Part shown: one piece after another, positions 18,472-26,443 of the stretch
Layout of the letters: each line of letters begins with the position of its first letter
How positions within the stretch are numbered: position 1 is the first letter of the stretch
Notes under the pieces: generated by a model
The model's input: only the letters and a program-made list of their open reading frames with translations
Told to the model about the DNA's origin: nothing
The model's database searches: none
Assembly (NCBI RefSeq): GCF_010365285.1
Contig: NZ_CP048286.1
Location: 1,507,001-1,571,000 of the forward strand
Reading direction: 5' to 3'
Length of the DNA: 64,000 nucleotides
From: Paenibacillus rhizovicinus
Lineage (GTDB): Bacteria; Bacillota; Bacilli; Paenibacillales; Paenibacillaceae
Program-made: the position numbers and the translations under genes

Positions 18472-19653
18472 ATGGCTGAGCCAGCACAATCCGGCATCCT
18501 CGGCATCTTGATCAGTCAGCGGCAGCCAGATCGCGCCGGCGAGAGCGGAGCTTCCCCCCTCTTCATGCCGGAGGATGATTTCTGCCGCCGCCTTTGCGCG
18601 TATGGGCAATCGATCGGCATGCTCGTGTATTTGTTTTGCGCTTCGCAGGCCGCCGCAGCCACGGAGTGGATTCGCGGTTACCGGCTTGCGGACGGCAGCT
18701 GGCTGGACGGCCGGTTCCCGCTGCCCGACGTCGTGTACGACCGCGCGCTTCCGGTATCCGGCGCGCAGGCCCGGCTCACGCGAGAAGCCTTGAAGACTCT
18801 CATGCAGCGTAAGCGATACGTGCTGCTGAACGGCTCCCTCCCCGGCAAACTTGACGTCTACCGTGCCATGCAGCACGACGACGGGCTGCTGCGCTGGCTG
18901 CCCGACACGCAGTCCTACGAAGGCGAGCGGCAGCTTGCGAAGCTGCTCGAACGCTACCCGCAAGGTTTATTCCTGAAGCCATCCGCCGGCTCCCACGGCA
19001 AAGGCGCGCTTCGGCTCCTCCGGCTTGAACAAAGCTGGCAAATCGACGGCAGGGACCGGCATAATCGGCCGCTCGCCAAGCAGTTCCGCGATTGGTCCGC
19101 CCTCTGCGGCTGGATCGGCCGCTTCGCGTCCGCCGCTCCATATGTCGTGCAGCCATGCCTGAAGCTGACTGACGACGAAGGCCGCTCCTTCGACGTTCGC
19201 GCGCTTATTCAGAAAGACGGACGCGGACGCTGGTCGTTTACGGGAGCTGCGGTACGGGTCGGCGGTCATGGCAGCGTGACAGCCAATTTGCATGGCGGCG
19301 GCTCCGCCCGGATAGCGGCCGATGCGTTGAATGCCCGTTTCGGCGAAGCGATCGCCGCAGAGCTGCTGGAGCGCATCCGCAGCGTCAGCGAACGGTCCGC
19401 CGGCTGCTTGGAAACGCATTTCGGCCGAATGGCCGAACTCGGCCTCGATTTCGGAATCGAGCCGGACGGCCGCCTATGGCTGCTTGAAGCGAACGCGAAG
19501 CCGGGAAGACAATCGTTCGACGGCGACGCTGACGCCGCTGAACGCGCCGTTCGCCGCCCGCTTGATTACGCACAGCTGCTGGCCGCCGGCCAGCGACCTG
19601 TTTTCCCGTCCACCCGAATTCAAAGGAGATACATCCAGGAGGTTCATCCATGA
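18472..19653 (+). CDS. YheC-type ATP-grasp protein (cluster gene 2)
   Basis: 393-aa paralogue without the N-terminal extra domain. It opens directly at the Rossmann-like segment GILGILISQRQP. ATP-grasp motifs are intact: LFLKPSAGSHGKGALRLL, RSFDVRALIQKDG and LDFGIEPDGRLWLLEANAKPGR. AAAGGAGG lies before the ATG. Its last codon overlaps the next start as ATGA, so genes 2 and 3 are translationally coupled. It has more Arg, Ala and Gly than its neighbours and is the most diverged in the middle. Confidence 0.82.
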   Translation: MAEPAQSGILGILISQRQPDRAGESGASPLFMPEDDFCRRLCAYGQSIGMLVYLFCASQAAAATEWIRGYRLADGSWLDGRFPLPDVVYDRALPVSGAQARLTREALKTLMQRKRYVLLNGSLPGKLDVYRAMQHDDGLLRWLPDTQSYEGERQLAKLLERYPQGLFLKPSAGSHGKGALRLLRLEQSWQIDGRDRHNRPLAKQFRDWSALCGWIGRFASAAPYVVQPCLKLTDDEGRSFDVRALIQKDGRGRWSFTGAAVRVGGHGSVTANLHGGGSARIAADALNARFGEAIAAELLERIRSVSERSAGCLETHFGRMAELGLDFGIEPDGRLWLLEANAKPGRQSFDGDADAAERAVRRPLDYAQLLAAGQRPVFPSTRIQRRYIQEVHP

Positions 19654-21026
19654 GTTTGACATCTTGTCATGTACACTTCTCACCCTCAAGCGAACGCATC
19701 GTCTACCTGTCGGGCTCACTCCTACGATCCCTCAAAATGACCGGCAAAAAGACGATCAATTTGAAATTTGGGCAAGAGAGCGTCACGGCCGCGGTAAAGC
19801 CCATCAATCGGCAGGGCAACCATCTCTACCTCTCCGCCGCCATCCGCCAATCGATCAAAGTACCGAAAGCCGGCAGCATCTCATTCGTCCAAGGAGAAGA
19901 GAACGCGGTCCAGCTGGGCCCCCTGATCGGCGTGCTCACCGACGGCAGCCGCAACGGCGATGCTCCGTTCGGCTCCCGCTCCGGCTATATCCGGCAGCTG
20001 ATTCGCATGGGCGACAGCAAAGCGTATGTTTTCGCGTTTACGCCGAAAGACGTGAATTGGACGAAGGAGACGGTCAACGGCTACTTCCTGAACAGCGCCG
20101 GCAGCTGGTACCGCAAAGTCGTGCCGCTGCCCGACGTCGTCTACAACCGGCTCCCGAGCCGTTACGCGGAAACGACGGCCTCGATCATGTCCATGCGGGA
20201 ACGCTTCGTCCGTAAAGGCGTGCCGTTCTTCAACTGGAGCTTCTTCAACAAATCCGACGTGTATAAGCTGCTGGACCGCGACGTGGAAGCGCTCGAGCAT
20301 TTGCCTGAATCGGTGAACAACCCGCGTTCCGAGAAAATCAAAGAAATGCTGGAGAATCATCAATTCATCTACTTCAAGCCTTCGGCCGGCAGCCTTGGCA
20401 TCGGCATCTATCGGCTGACGTATCATCCGAAGCGCGGCTACTTCGCCAGGTACCGCCGCGGCAATACGAACGTGCTGCTCCGGTTCACGAATTTCAACAG
20501 CCTGATGCGCATGCTGGAAACGCGCCATGGCAGCGGCCTCGGCCGCTACGTCAGCCAACAGGGCGTGCGCTTGATCGAAATCGACGGATGTCCGATCGAC
20601 TTCCGTTTCCATATGCACAAGAACGGCAGCAACGAATGGGTGCCCGTCGGCATAGGCGCGAAGAAAGCCGGACGCGGCAGCGTCACGACCCATATCAAGA
20701 ACGGCGGTCAGCTGCTTACGCCTGAACAGGCGCTGGGCCGCGCGTTCGGCGATAAAGCCGACGAAATGCTGGCGAAAGCCAAAGCGGTATCCATCAAGCT
20801 CTCGCAGGCGATCGAGCGCAACTTCCCGCATACGCTCGGCGAACTCGGACTCGATATCGGCATCGACAAAGACGGCGATATCTGGATGTTCGAAGCGAAC
20901 GCGAAGCCGGGCAGGTCGATCTTCAGCCATCCGTCCCTCCGTTCGCAAGGCCGCGATTCCATGACGCATATCTTGGAGCATTGCCTGTACTTGAGCAAGT
21001 TCAAGGAACAGGGAGGGACTGACTGA
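19650..21026 (+). CDS. YheD-type ATP-grasp protein (cluster gene 3)
   Basis: 458-aa paralogue with the N-terminal beta-rich domain (residues about 1-88, ending QLGPLIGVLTDG). In the Gly-rich ATP loop, IYFKPSAGSLGIGIYRL has Ile where genes 1, 2, 4 and 5 have Lys or Arg (GKG/GRG). The other motifs are kept: CPIDFRFHMHKNG and LDIGIDKDGDIWMFEANAKPGR. The start overlaps gene 2 by four bases and the stop overlaps gene 4 by one. The Ile could be a feature of the YheD branch or a sign of altered nucleotide binding. Confidence 0.84.
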   Translation: MSLTSCHVHFSPSSERIVYLSGSLLRSLKMTGKKTINLKFGQESVTAAVKPINRQGNHLYLSAAIRQSIKVPKAGSISFVQGEENAVQLGPLIGVLTDGSRNGDAPFGSRSGYIRQLIRMGDSKAYVFAFTPKDVNWTKETVNGYFLNSAGSWYRKVVPLPDVVYNRLPSRYAETTASIMSMRERFVRKGVPFFNWSFFNKSDVYKLLDRDVEALEHLPESVNNPRSEKIKEMLENHQFIYFKPSAGSLGIGIYRLTYHPKRGYFARYRRGNTNVLLRFTNFNSLMRMLETRHGSGLGRYVSQQGVRLIEIDGCPIDFRFHMHKNGSNEWVPVGIGAKKAGRGSVTTHIKNGGQLLTPEQALGRAFGDKADEMLAKAKAVSIKLSQAIERNFPHTLGELGLDIGIDKDGDIWMFEANAKPGRSIFSHPSLRSQGRDSMTHILEHCLYLSKFKEQGGTD

Positions 21027-22177
21027 TGGCGGTCGTCATTCATGAGGATACGGCAGCATCGGAAGCTACCGTCCATGCGAAGAAACAGCAGCCCGTCCTC
21101 GCCGTTCTGACGACCGAGGATGAGCTGCAATTGTTCCGCGGCAACCGCGATAATTTCGCGGACTTGATCGCCGCCGGCAAGGAAAACGGCTTTCTCGTCT
21201 ACGTCGTCACGGTCAAACAGTTGAAGCTCAGCCAGAAAACGCTGGACGGCTATACGTACGACGAAAACTCGGACACCTGGCTGCTGCAGAAGTTTCCTTT
21301 CCCTCATCTCGTCTACAACCGCATCCCGCTCCGCGAGGATGAGCTTCAGCCTGAGGCCAGGCGAAAAATCGCCGCCTGCATCAAACATCCCAACGTGCAG
21401 ATTTTCAATCCGAAATTCTTCAACAAGTGGAGCTTGTTTAAATGGCTGCGCCAATCGCAAACCACGAAGCCTTACATCCCGGCCACAAGCCGCATGCTGA
21501 CGATCAGCGGACTGGGCAAGATGATGCTGCGGCACAAGTTTCTCTATCTGAAGCCGGTCAGCGGCAAGGCGGGCAAAGGCATCATGACCATCCAGCTGCA
21601 GCCCGAGAAGGCGCTCCCGTACCGGTTGAAGATTCAGGGCAACAAAGGGAGCACCACCTACAATTGCGGCTCCATCGGGAAACTGTGGGCCCGCATTAAG
21701 AAGGAAAGCAGCGGCGAACGCTACATCGCTCAGCAGGGCATCCATCTTGCGGCCTACAACGACCGCTCATTCGACTTGCGCGCGTTGATCCAGAAGAACA
21801 ACCGCGGTCAATGGGATATCTCCGGCATCGGCGCCCGGCTGGCCGGATCCATGAGCATTACGACGCATGTTCCGCGCGGCGGCAGCATCGAAGATCCAGA
21901 GAAACTGCTTGTCGGCGTATTTGGCCAAGACGAAGCTAATAAACTTCTTACAAAGGCCCGCACGACCGCGCTTACCCTTGCCCGCCAAATCGAGCGCGGC
22001 TCCGGCCGCAGACTGGCCGAAATGTCGATGGATCTCGGCATCGACCAATCCGGGCAAGTCTGGTTCTTCGAAGCCAACGCCAAGCCGATGAAATTCGACG
22101 AGCCGGATATTCGCAAACGTTCACTGGAACGGATTTTTCAATATAGCAGCTATTTGTTGAAATTGAAGGACAAATAA
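21026..22177 (+). CDS. YheC-type ATP-grasp protein (cluster gene 4)
   Basis: 383-aa paralogue of the short type. After a charged N-terminal tail it enters QPVLAVLTTEDELQ. Motifs are YLKPVSGKAGKGIMTIQ, RSFDLRALIQKNN and MDLGIDQSGQVWFFEANAKPMK. The start overlaps the gene 3 stop (TGATG), so the two are coupled. An in-gene ribosome binding site (GGGAGGGACTG) precedes the ATG. Together genes 1-4 alternate YheD-type, YheC-type, YheD-type and YheC-type, which suggests duplication of an ancestral pair. Confidence 0.83.
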   Translation: MAVVIHEDTAASEATVHAKKQQPVLAVLTTEDELQLFRGNRDNFADLIAAGKENGFLVYVVTVKQLKLSQKTLDGYTYDENSDTWLLQKFPFPHLVYNRIPLREDELQPEARRKIAACIKHPNVQIFNPKFFNKWSLFKWLRQSQTTKPYIPATSRMLTISGLGKMMLRHKFLYLKPVSGKAGKGIMTIQLQPEKALPYRLKIQGNKGSTTYNCGSIGKLWARIKKESSGERYIAQQGIHLAAYNDRSFDLRALIQKNNRGQWDISGIGARLAGSMSITTHVPRGGSIEDPEKLLVGVFGQDEANKLLTKARTTALTLARQIERGSGRRLAEMSMDLGIDQSGQVWFFEANAKPMKFDEPDIRKRSLERIFQYSSYLLKLKDK

Positions 22178-22190
22178 GGAGGGAAAGCTC

Positions 22191-22640
22191 ATGCAGGTAA
22201 AGCTGCTGTCGCCGTCTCAATGGTCTTCGGCCAAGGAAAGGATCACCCGATTTCTGTACCGGTACGGCGACAGCCGCCTTACCCACGCCGGGCTGGCCGC
22301 TCTCAACGATCTGCGCGCTTCGCGGCTGACCGCGAGCAGCCGCGGCGCCGAAGCCGGAGCCGCGGTAGCCGTCGCCATTAAGGACGGGAAACTGGCAGCG
22401 GTCGCATTCGCGGATGACGGCGGCGAACGCGCCTGCTTCGTCGTCGTTTCCCCGGAGTTCCGCGGCCAAGGCGTAGGCAGCCTGCTGCTGAGGGCGCTGC
22501 ACCGCAAGCTCGGCCGTCTTACGTGCAGCGTCGCCTCCGATAATCCTTCCAGCATGAATATGTGCTTCCGGGCGGGCATGAAAGCAGTCAGCCTGCATAC
22601 CGGCCCGACCGGCAAGCCAACCCTTCGATTCGAACACTAA
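22191..22640 (+). CDS. GNAT family N-acetyltransferase
   Basis: 149-aa GNAT-fold protein. The acetyl-CoA binding motif A is clear (FVVVSPEFRGQGVGSLLLRALHRKL), followed by TCSVASDNPSSMNMCFRAGM, typical of the beta-6/alpha-4 region. It starts 13 bases after gene 4 behind AAGGAGGG and is almost certainly in the same operon. It is the only non-ATP-grasp protein in the cluster. It could acetylate a product or coat protein handled by the neighbouring ligases, but the substrate is unknown. Confidence 0.85.
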   Translation: MQVKLLSPSQWSSAKERITRFLYRYGDSRLTHAGLAALNDLRASRLTASSRGAEAGAAVAVAIKDGKLAAVAFADDGGERACFVVVSPEFRGQGVGSLLLRALHRKLGRLTCSVASDNPSSMNMCFRAGMKAVSLHTGPTGKPTLRFEH

Positions 22641-22666
22641 CCGGAATCACCGGCTGCGATCTTTAC

Positions 22667-22710
22667 GCAAAACTAAGCCTTTGCTTTCGAAGTTAGTTTT
22701 GCTTTTTCTT
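22667..22710 (+). terminator. Intrinsic terminator, first copy
   Basis: GCAAAACTAA (22667-22676) pairs exactly with TTAGTTTTGC (22693-22702), followed by TTTTTCTT. It lies 27 bases after the GNAT stop codon. Confidence 0.85.
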
Positions 22711-22737
22711 GCCGGAATCACCGGCTGCGATCTTTAC

Positions 22738-22781
22738 GCAAAACTAAGCCTTTGCTTTCGAAGTGAGTTTTGCTTTTTCTT
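22738..22781 (+). terminator. Intrinsic terminator, second copy
   Basis: Repeat of the first terminator 71 bases on. The right arm has TGAGTTTTGC, giving one mismatch in the stem, then TTTTTCTT. Confidence 0.75.
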
Positions 22782-22832
22782 GCCGGAATCACCGGCTGCG
22801 ATCTTTACGCAAAACTTTTAGGAGGACACACT

Positions 22833-24068
22833 ATGGGTCAGCCGGTGCTCGGCATTCTAACCCTGTATCTCAATGACCGTGGTCTGATGGAAGAAAAGCC
22901 GATTTATGAACGAATGACGACCGCCGGCAAAAATCTCGGCCTGGACATATTCGTCTTCACGCCGGCCGACGTCAATTACGCGCAGAATCGCATCAACGCG
23001 CATATGTACGACACGACGACGAAAAGCTGGAGTCGCAAGTGGCGCTCCTTTCCCCATATGATTTACGACCGCTGCCGGATCCAGAAGAGCCACAGATTCG
23101 TGCAGCTTAGCCATTTCCGCAAGAAATACGGGCATTTGACCTTCCTGAACCGCGTGCTGCGCAACAAATGGACGGTCTACAAAACATTAAACCGAGAAGA
23201 AAAATTCCGTCCGCATCTGCCGCTCACGCGGTACTATGACGGGCAGAGCGACTTGACGGAACTCATTCGGAAATACCCGCTCGTCTATTTGAAACCGATT
23301 AACGGTACGGGCGGCCGCGGCATCCTGCGAATCGAGAAAGAACAGAGCGGCAGCTATCTGATTCAAGGGCGCGACCAATCCAGACGGATCGTCAGCCCGC
23401 AGCGCGTCGGCCTGACCGGCATTCACAACCGCCTGGCCAAGTGGAATTTGCGGGAGAACCATTACTTGGTGCAGCAGGGCATCCAGCTCAAGCTGGCGAA
23501 TGGCCGCGTGCACGATTATAGGATGCTGGTCCAGAAGAACCGGAGCGGCGAATGGGAAGTTACCGGATGTGCCGGCCGAATCGGCCCAAGCGGCAGCATA
23601 ACGTCCAATCTCCATGGCGGCGGCCAGGCCGTCAAAATGAAAACGCTGCTGAACGACTGGATTAAGAACGAGGAACTGGCCGCTTCCGTCAAACAGAAAG
23701 CCGAAGAGCTCGGCGTCGATATCGCCGCCCATTTGGAACGCTCTTATGGCCGTTTATGCGAGCTGGCGCTTGATTTGGCGATTGACCGCAAGGGGCAGAT
23801 TTGGCTGCTGGAGGTCAACCCCAAGCCGTCCCGGGAGGTTTTCATCCAGGCGGGAGAGCGCGAGACTTACCGCCGCGCCATTATCAGACCGCTGGAATAC
23901 GCCGCATGGCTGTACGAACAGAAGGTGCAGCGGAAGGATAAAGCAAAGGCGGCTGCGGAGAGCCTTACAAGGCGAGATGCGCGGGACGATACGAGAGACG
24001 TTACGAGAGACGATACGAGGGACGATTCGTGGAACGAATTCATGGATGAGTTCGAAGAGCGTTCGTGA
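22833..24068 (+). CDS. YheC-type ATP-grasp protein (cluster gene 5)
   Basis: 411-aa paralogue of the short type, beginning MGQPVLGILTLYLNDRGLME. Motifs: VYLKPINGTGGRGILRIEKE, RVHDYRMLVQKNRSG and LDLAIDRKGQIWLLEVNPKPSR. The C-terminus has a charged tail with four imperfect 12-bp repeats (23979-24026) encoding RDD/RDV-T units, then WNEFMDEFEERS. The start is the ATG at 22833, behind AGGAGG; the longer frame would run through a terminator. Two terminators separate it from genes 1-4 and the GNAT gene, so it may be expressed at a lower level or from an unseen promoter. Confidence 0.84.
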   Translation: MGQPVLGILTLYLNDRGLMEEKPIYERMTTAGKNLGLDIFVFTPADVNYAQNRINAHMYDTTTKSWSRKWRSFPHMIYDRCRIQKSHRFVQLSHFRKKYGHLTFLNRVLRNKWTVYKTLNREEKFRPHLPLTRYYDGQSDLTELIRKYPLVYLKPINGTGGRGILRIEKEQSGSYLIQGRDQSRRIVSPQRVGLTGIHNRLAKWNLRENHYLVQQGIQLKLANGRVHDYRMLVQKNRSGEWEVTGCAGRIGPSGSITSNLHGGGQAVKMKTLLNDWIKNEELAASVKQKAEELGVDIAAHLERSYGRLCELALDLAIDRKGQIWLLEVNPKPSREVFIQAGERETYRRAIIRPLEYAAWLYEQKVQRKDKAKAAAESLTRRDARDDTRDVTRDDTRDDSWNEFMDEFEERS

Positions 24069-24091
24069 AGGCCTAACGGTGCGCGAACGGC

Positions 24092-24134
24092 AACAAACCC
24101 GGCATGCGGAGTCCATCTGCATGCCGGGTTTGTT
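24092..24134. terminator. Bidirectional terminator between ATP-grasp gene 5 and the HAD gene
   Basis: AACAAACCCGGCATGC (24092-24107) pairs perfectly over 16 bases with GCATGCCGGGTTTGTT (24119-24134). It ends two convergent genes, and the A/T-rich flanks serve both directions. Confidence 0.9.
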
Positions 24135-24144
24135 GTGATTTCCG

Positions 24145-24831
24145 TTAGGACGATTGCGGAACGAGCTTCAGCAGCTCGCGGAAATCTTGAATCAAAGCGT
24201 CCGCCCCATTCAGTTCTTCTTGGCGGCCGTAGACGGCGTAAGCGCAGCCGACGACTTGCAGGCCGTTCTTCTTGCCTGCTTCCACGTCGGACGAGCGGTC
24301 GCCGACCATCCATGCCGACGAGATGCCGTGATCCTTCAGCAGCCGGTCGACAAGATGTACCTTGGAGGCCGTCTCATATTCACCCGCGCTGTACAAACCG
24401 TCGAACAACGGCGCAATCCCCCTGTACCGCGCAACCTCTTTCACGTAGCGTTCCAGCCCGTTGCTGGCCACGAACAGCTTGAAGCCTTGAGCCTTCAATG
24501 CCGCGAGCGTCTCGGCGACATGCGGATACAATTCTCCATCGCCGCTCTCCAGTCCTTCAAGCTCGTATTGGAGCATCAGCTCATCCGCCCGGCGCTGTGC
24601 CGCCTCCGAGCCATCCGGCATGACGCTGCGCCAAATATCGGCCAGCAGCATGCCTAGACAGCCAAGAAGCTTCTCTACCGGCGGGGTCGGCTGCGTATAC
24701 AGACCTTCCTCGCGAAGCGTGGCAAAGATCCGTTCATGCACCCCGACGAGAAGGGTGTCCGTTTCGAACAATGTGCCGTCCATATCGAAAATCAGCGCTT
24801 CCGGCCGCGAAAGCGTTTCGTTGCTGCTCAT
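24145..24831 (-). CDS. HAD superfamily hydrolase (phosphoglycolate phosphatase-like)
   Basis: 228-aa HAD subfamily IA phosphatase. Motif I is FDMDGTLFETD, motif II FVASNGLERY, the Lys lies in the YETASKVHLV region, and motif III/IV is MVGDRSSDVEAGKKNG. A helical C1 cap lies between residues about 25 and 95. The overall pattern fits Gph/PpaX-like phosphatases, but substrate cannot be assigned. AAAAGGAG lies about 12 bases before the ATG. It is a single gene bordered by the bidirectional terminator and by hairpin repeats upstream. Confidence 0.87.
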   Translation of the reverse strand: MSSNETLSRPEALIFDMDGTLFETDTLLVGVHERIFATLREEGLYTQPTPPVEKLLGCLGMLLADIWRSVMPDGSEAAQRRADELMLQYELEGLESGDGELYPHVAETLAALKAQGFKLFVASNGLERYVKEVARYRGIAPLFDGLYSAGEYETASKVHLVDRLLKDHGISSAWMVGDRSSDVEAGKKNGLQVVGCAYAVYGRQEELNGADALIQDFRELLKLVPQSS

Positions 24832-24893
24832 GATGAATAGCTCCTTTTCCAGATGTATTGCCCTTAATCATACTGGAAAAGAAGTCCATGGCG

Positions 24894-24944
24894 CAAGGTG
24901 AAACGCTGGCGACGCCTTTAATGGCGTTAGTCGTTTCATTCCGA
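24894..24944. repeat. Hairpin repeat, copy A of a dispersed family
   Basis: CAAGGTGAAACGCTGGCGA-CGCC-TTTAAT-GGCG-TTAGTCGTTTCATTCCGAAG: outer GAAACG/CGTTTC arms around an inner CGCC/GGCG stem. The following GAAATACAAGTTTATGAATAAG matches the tail at 8060 and 9070. Confidence 0.7.
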
Positions 24945-24992
24945 AGAAATACAAGTTTATGAATAAGTAGAAAATTATCATTCCTTGTATAT

Positions 24993-25044
24993 CAAGGTGA
25001 AACGCCGGCGACGCCTATAAAGGCGCTGGGCGTTTCAATCCGAA
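24993..25044. repeat. Hairpin repeat, copy B of a dispersed family
   Basis: Lies 99 bases after copy A. GAAACGCC pairs with GGCGTTTC, with an inner CGCC-TATAAA-GGCG stem, ending CAATCCGAA. It lies directly downstream of the phosphodiester glycosidase stop and could serve as its terminator. Confidence 0.7.
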
Positions 25045-25052
25045 TCCACCGG

Positions 25053-26237
25053 TCACCACTTGCCGGGATCGATGTCGCCCGGCTTCAAGCCTGCCCATAC
25101 GTTCCGGATGTCGGCTTGCTCCGGATGCTCGAAGACAAGGAATGCCGTCGGCAGATAGCGGCCCTCGCTGCTCTTCGTCGACGGCTTGTTCAGCACTTCG
25201 CCGTCCTTGACGAGCACCGTCGATGAGCCGCCGTCCAGATTGGCCGCGATGACTGCCCCGTGATCCAGCATAATCTGCTGGACGTCGTACAAATTCGCTC
25301 CGATGCTGTGTCCGGGCTGCCGGCCGTCGATGACGACGAACAGGATCGCGCCGTCCTCGCGCTGCCCCATCGCGGTTCGCGGAGCGATGCCCCACCCGTC
25401 CGCGGCATTGCGGATCAAGCCTTTGCCGTTGACGATAATGCGCGGCTGGAACGTGACCGCTTCCTTGACGCCCATTTGCTGCAGCTCAGTGAGCGAGTAA
25501 CGGCCGGCGACCATCTTGCCGCTGCCGTCGATGCCGACGACCTGCGTGGAGTTGGATTTGCCCAAGTCGCTGTAAAACAGCTTGCCGCCCGACATAACGA
25601 TGCCGATCGGCTGGAACCCGTTCCCTTCCCAATTCGGATCGGCAAACCCGCCGCCGTTCACGCCGGCAATGGCGCCCGTCCGCTTAACCATGCTCGTTAC
25701 CCGTTCGCCTCTGCCCTGCTTCTCGGGGACGCCGATGCGGATCTTGGTCGGATCGTTGACCGTCATGATATAGCCGCTGTAGCCATGTCCGGAGATCGGC
25801 TCGATCTCGACGAGGGGCTTCTCTTGGGAGGGTCGATCATCTGCGACGCCGTTTTCCGCCGATGGATCGGACGGCGAGGCGACTCCCGCCGGATGGATCT
25901 CATGCGTGTCGCGCTCTTCGCCCATCGCGTCGAATTTCTTCTGGTACGCTTGTACCCGCGTATCGAGAGCTTGCTGACCGATAATATATTTCGCCCATTT
26001 CCGGTGCTGGGTCGCAATGATGGAATCTGCCAACACATAACGGAATGTATTGCCGGATGGGGTCAGAAAAAGCCAAACGCCGCCGCTCGCCCCAAGCAGC
26101 AGCAGCACCCCGAAGACGGCGGCAGCGACGCGCAGCCATTTTCTCTGTCGTTTGGCGGATTGTTTATGGATCACTTTCCTTCGCACTCGACTGTCGGACG
26201 ATACGCCGGCAACCTCGGCGGAAATCTTCGTACGCAC
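25053..26237 (-). CDS. Membrane-anchored phosphodiester glycosidase (NAGPA-like) protein
   Basis: 394-aa protein. A basic N-terminal cytoplasmic stretch is followed by one membrane helix (residues about 36-56, VAAAVFGVLLLLGASGGVWL), then an external region. The C-terminal half is a phosphodiester glycosidase (DUF2233/NAGPA) domain with AIAGVNGGGFADPN, GWGIAPRTAMGQRE, FVVIDGRQPGHSIGA and ANLDGGSSTVLV. The family includes the human enzyme that uncovers mannose-6-phosphate, and bacterial members linked to exopolysaccharide or sporulation. The substrate here is unknown. The start is the GTG at 26237, eight bases after GGGAGGG. Confidence 0.85.
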   Translation of the reverse strand: MRTKISAEVAGVSSDSRVRRKVIHKQSAKRQRKWLRVAAAVFGVLLLLGASGGVWLFLTPSGNTFRYVLADSIIATQHRKWAKYIIGQQALDTRVQAYQKKFDAMGEERDTHEIHPAGVASPSDPSAENGVADDRPSQEKPLVEIEPISGHGYSGYIMTVNDPTKIRIGVPEKQGRGERVTSMVKRTGAIAGVNGGGFADPNWEGNGFQPIGIVMSGGKLFYSDLGKSNSTQVVGIDGSGKMVAGRYSLTELQQMGVKEAVTFQPRIIVNGKGLIRNAADGWGIAPRTAMGQREDGAILFVVIDGRQPGHSIGANLYDVQQIMLDHGAVIAANLDGGSSTVLVKDGEVLNKPSTKSSEGRYLPTAFLVFEHPEQADIRNVWAGLKPGDIDPGKW

Positions 26238-26386
26238 ACCTTCGCCCTCCCATCGCTTCTGTCCGAAGCCGGATACCTAAGTTAACGTACAGCAGTTGGC
26301 AAAAGTTGCAGCCTCTCCCTCCAACCGACAAAACTAGTGCGGATTCTCCAACATCGTTGGCCGCAATTCCGCTCCAGACGCGCCAA

Positions 26387-26416
26387 AAAAGCCGGATCCG
26401 CGAACGGCCGGCTTTT
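26387..26416 (-). terminator. Terminator of the cotJ operon
   Basis: On the minus strand AAAAGCCGG pairs with CCGGCTTTT across a 12-base loop, followed by TTGGCG. It lies 28 bases after the cotJC stop. Confidence 0.75.
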
Positions 26417-26443
26417 ACATGCATTGAGATGAGCCAAGCATGC

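Larger units (their letters stand above)
22641..22816 (+). repeat. 71-bp tandem duplication, 2.5 copies, carrying terminators
   Basis: The unit starts CCGGAATCACCGGCTGCGAT at 22641, 22712 and 22783. Copies 1 and 2 are nearly identical; one visible difference is TTAG to TGAG in the right arm of the copy 2 hairpin. Copy 3 stops after GCAAAACT and joins the ribosome binding site of gene 5. Each full unit contains a terminator hairpin. Confidence 0.9.

Noticed and set aside
22770..22832. Upstream extension of ATP-grasp gene 5
   Set aside because: It would be encoded by the terminator repeats; AGGAGG and ATG at 22833 are better.
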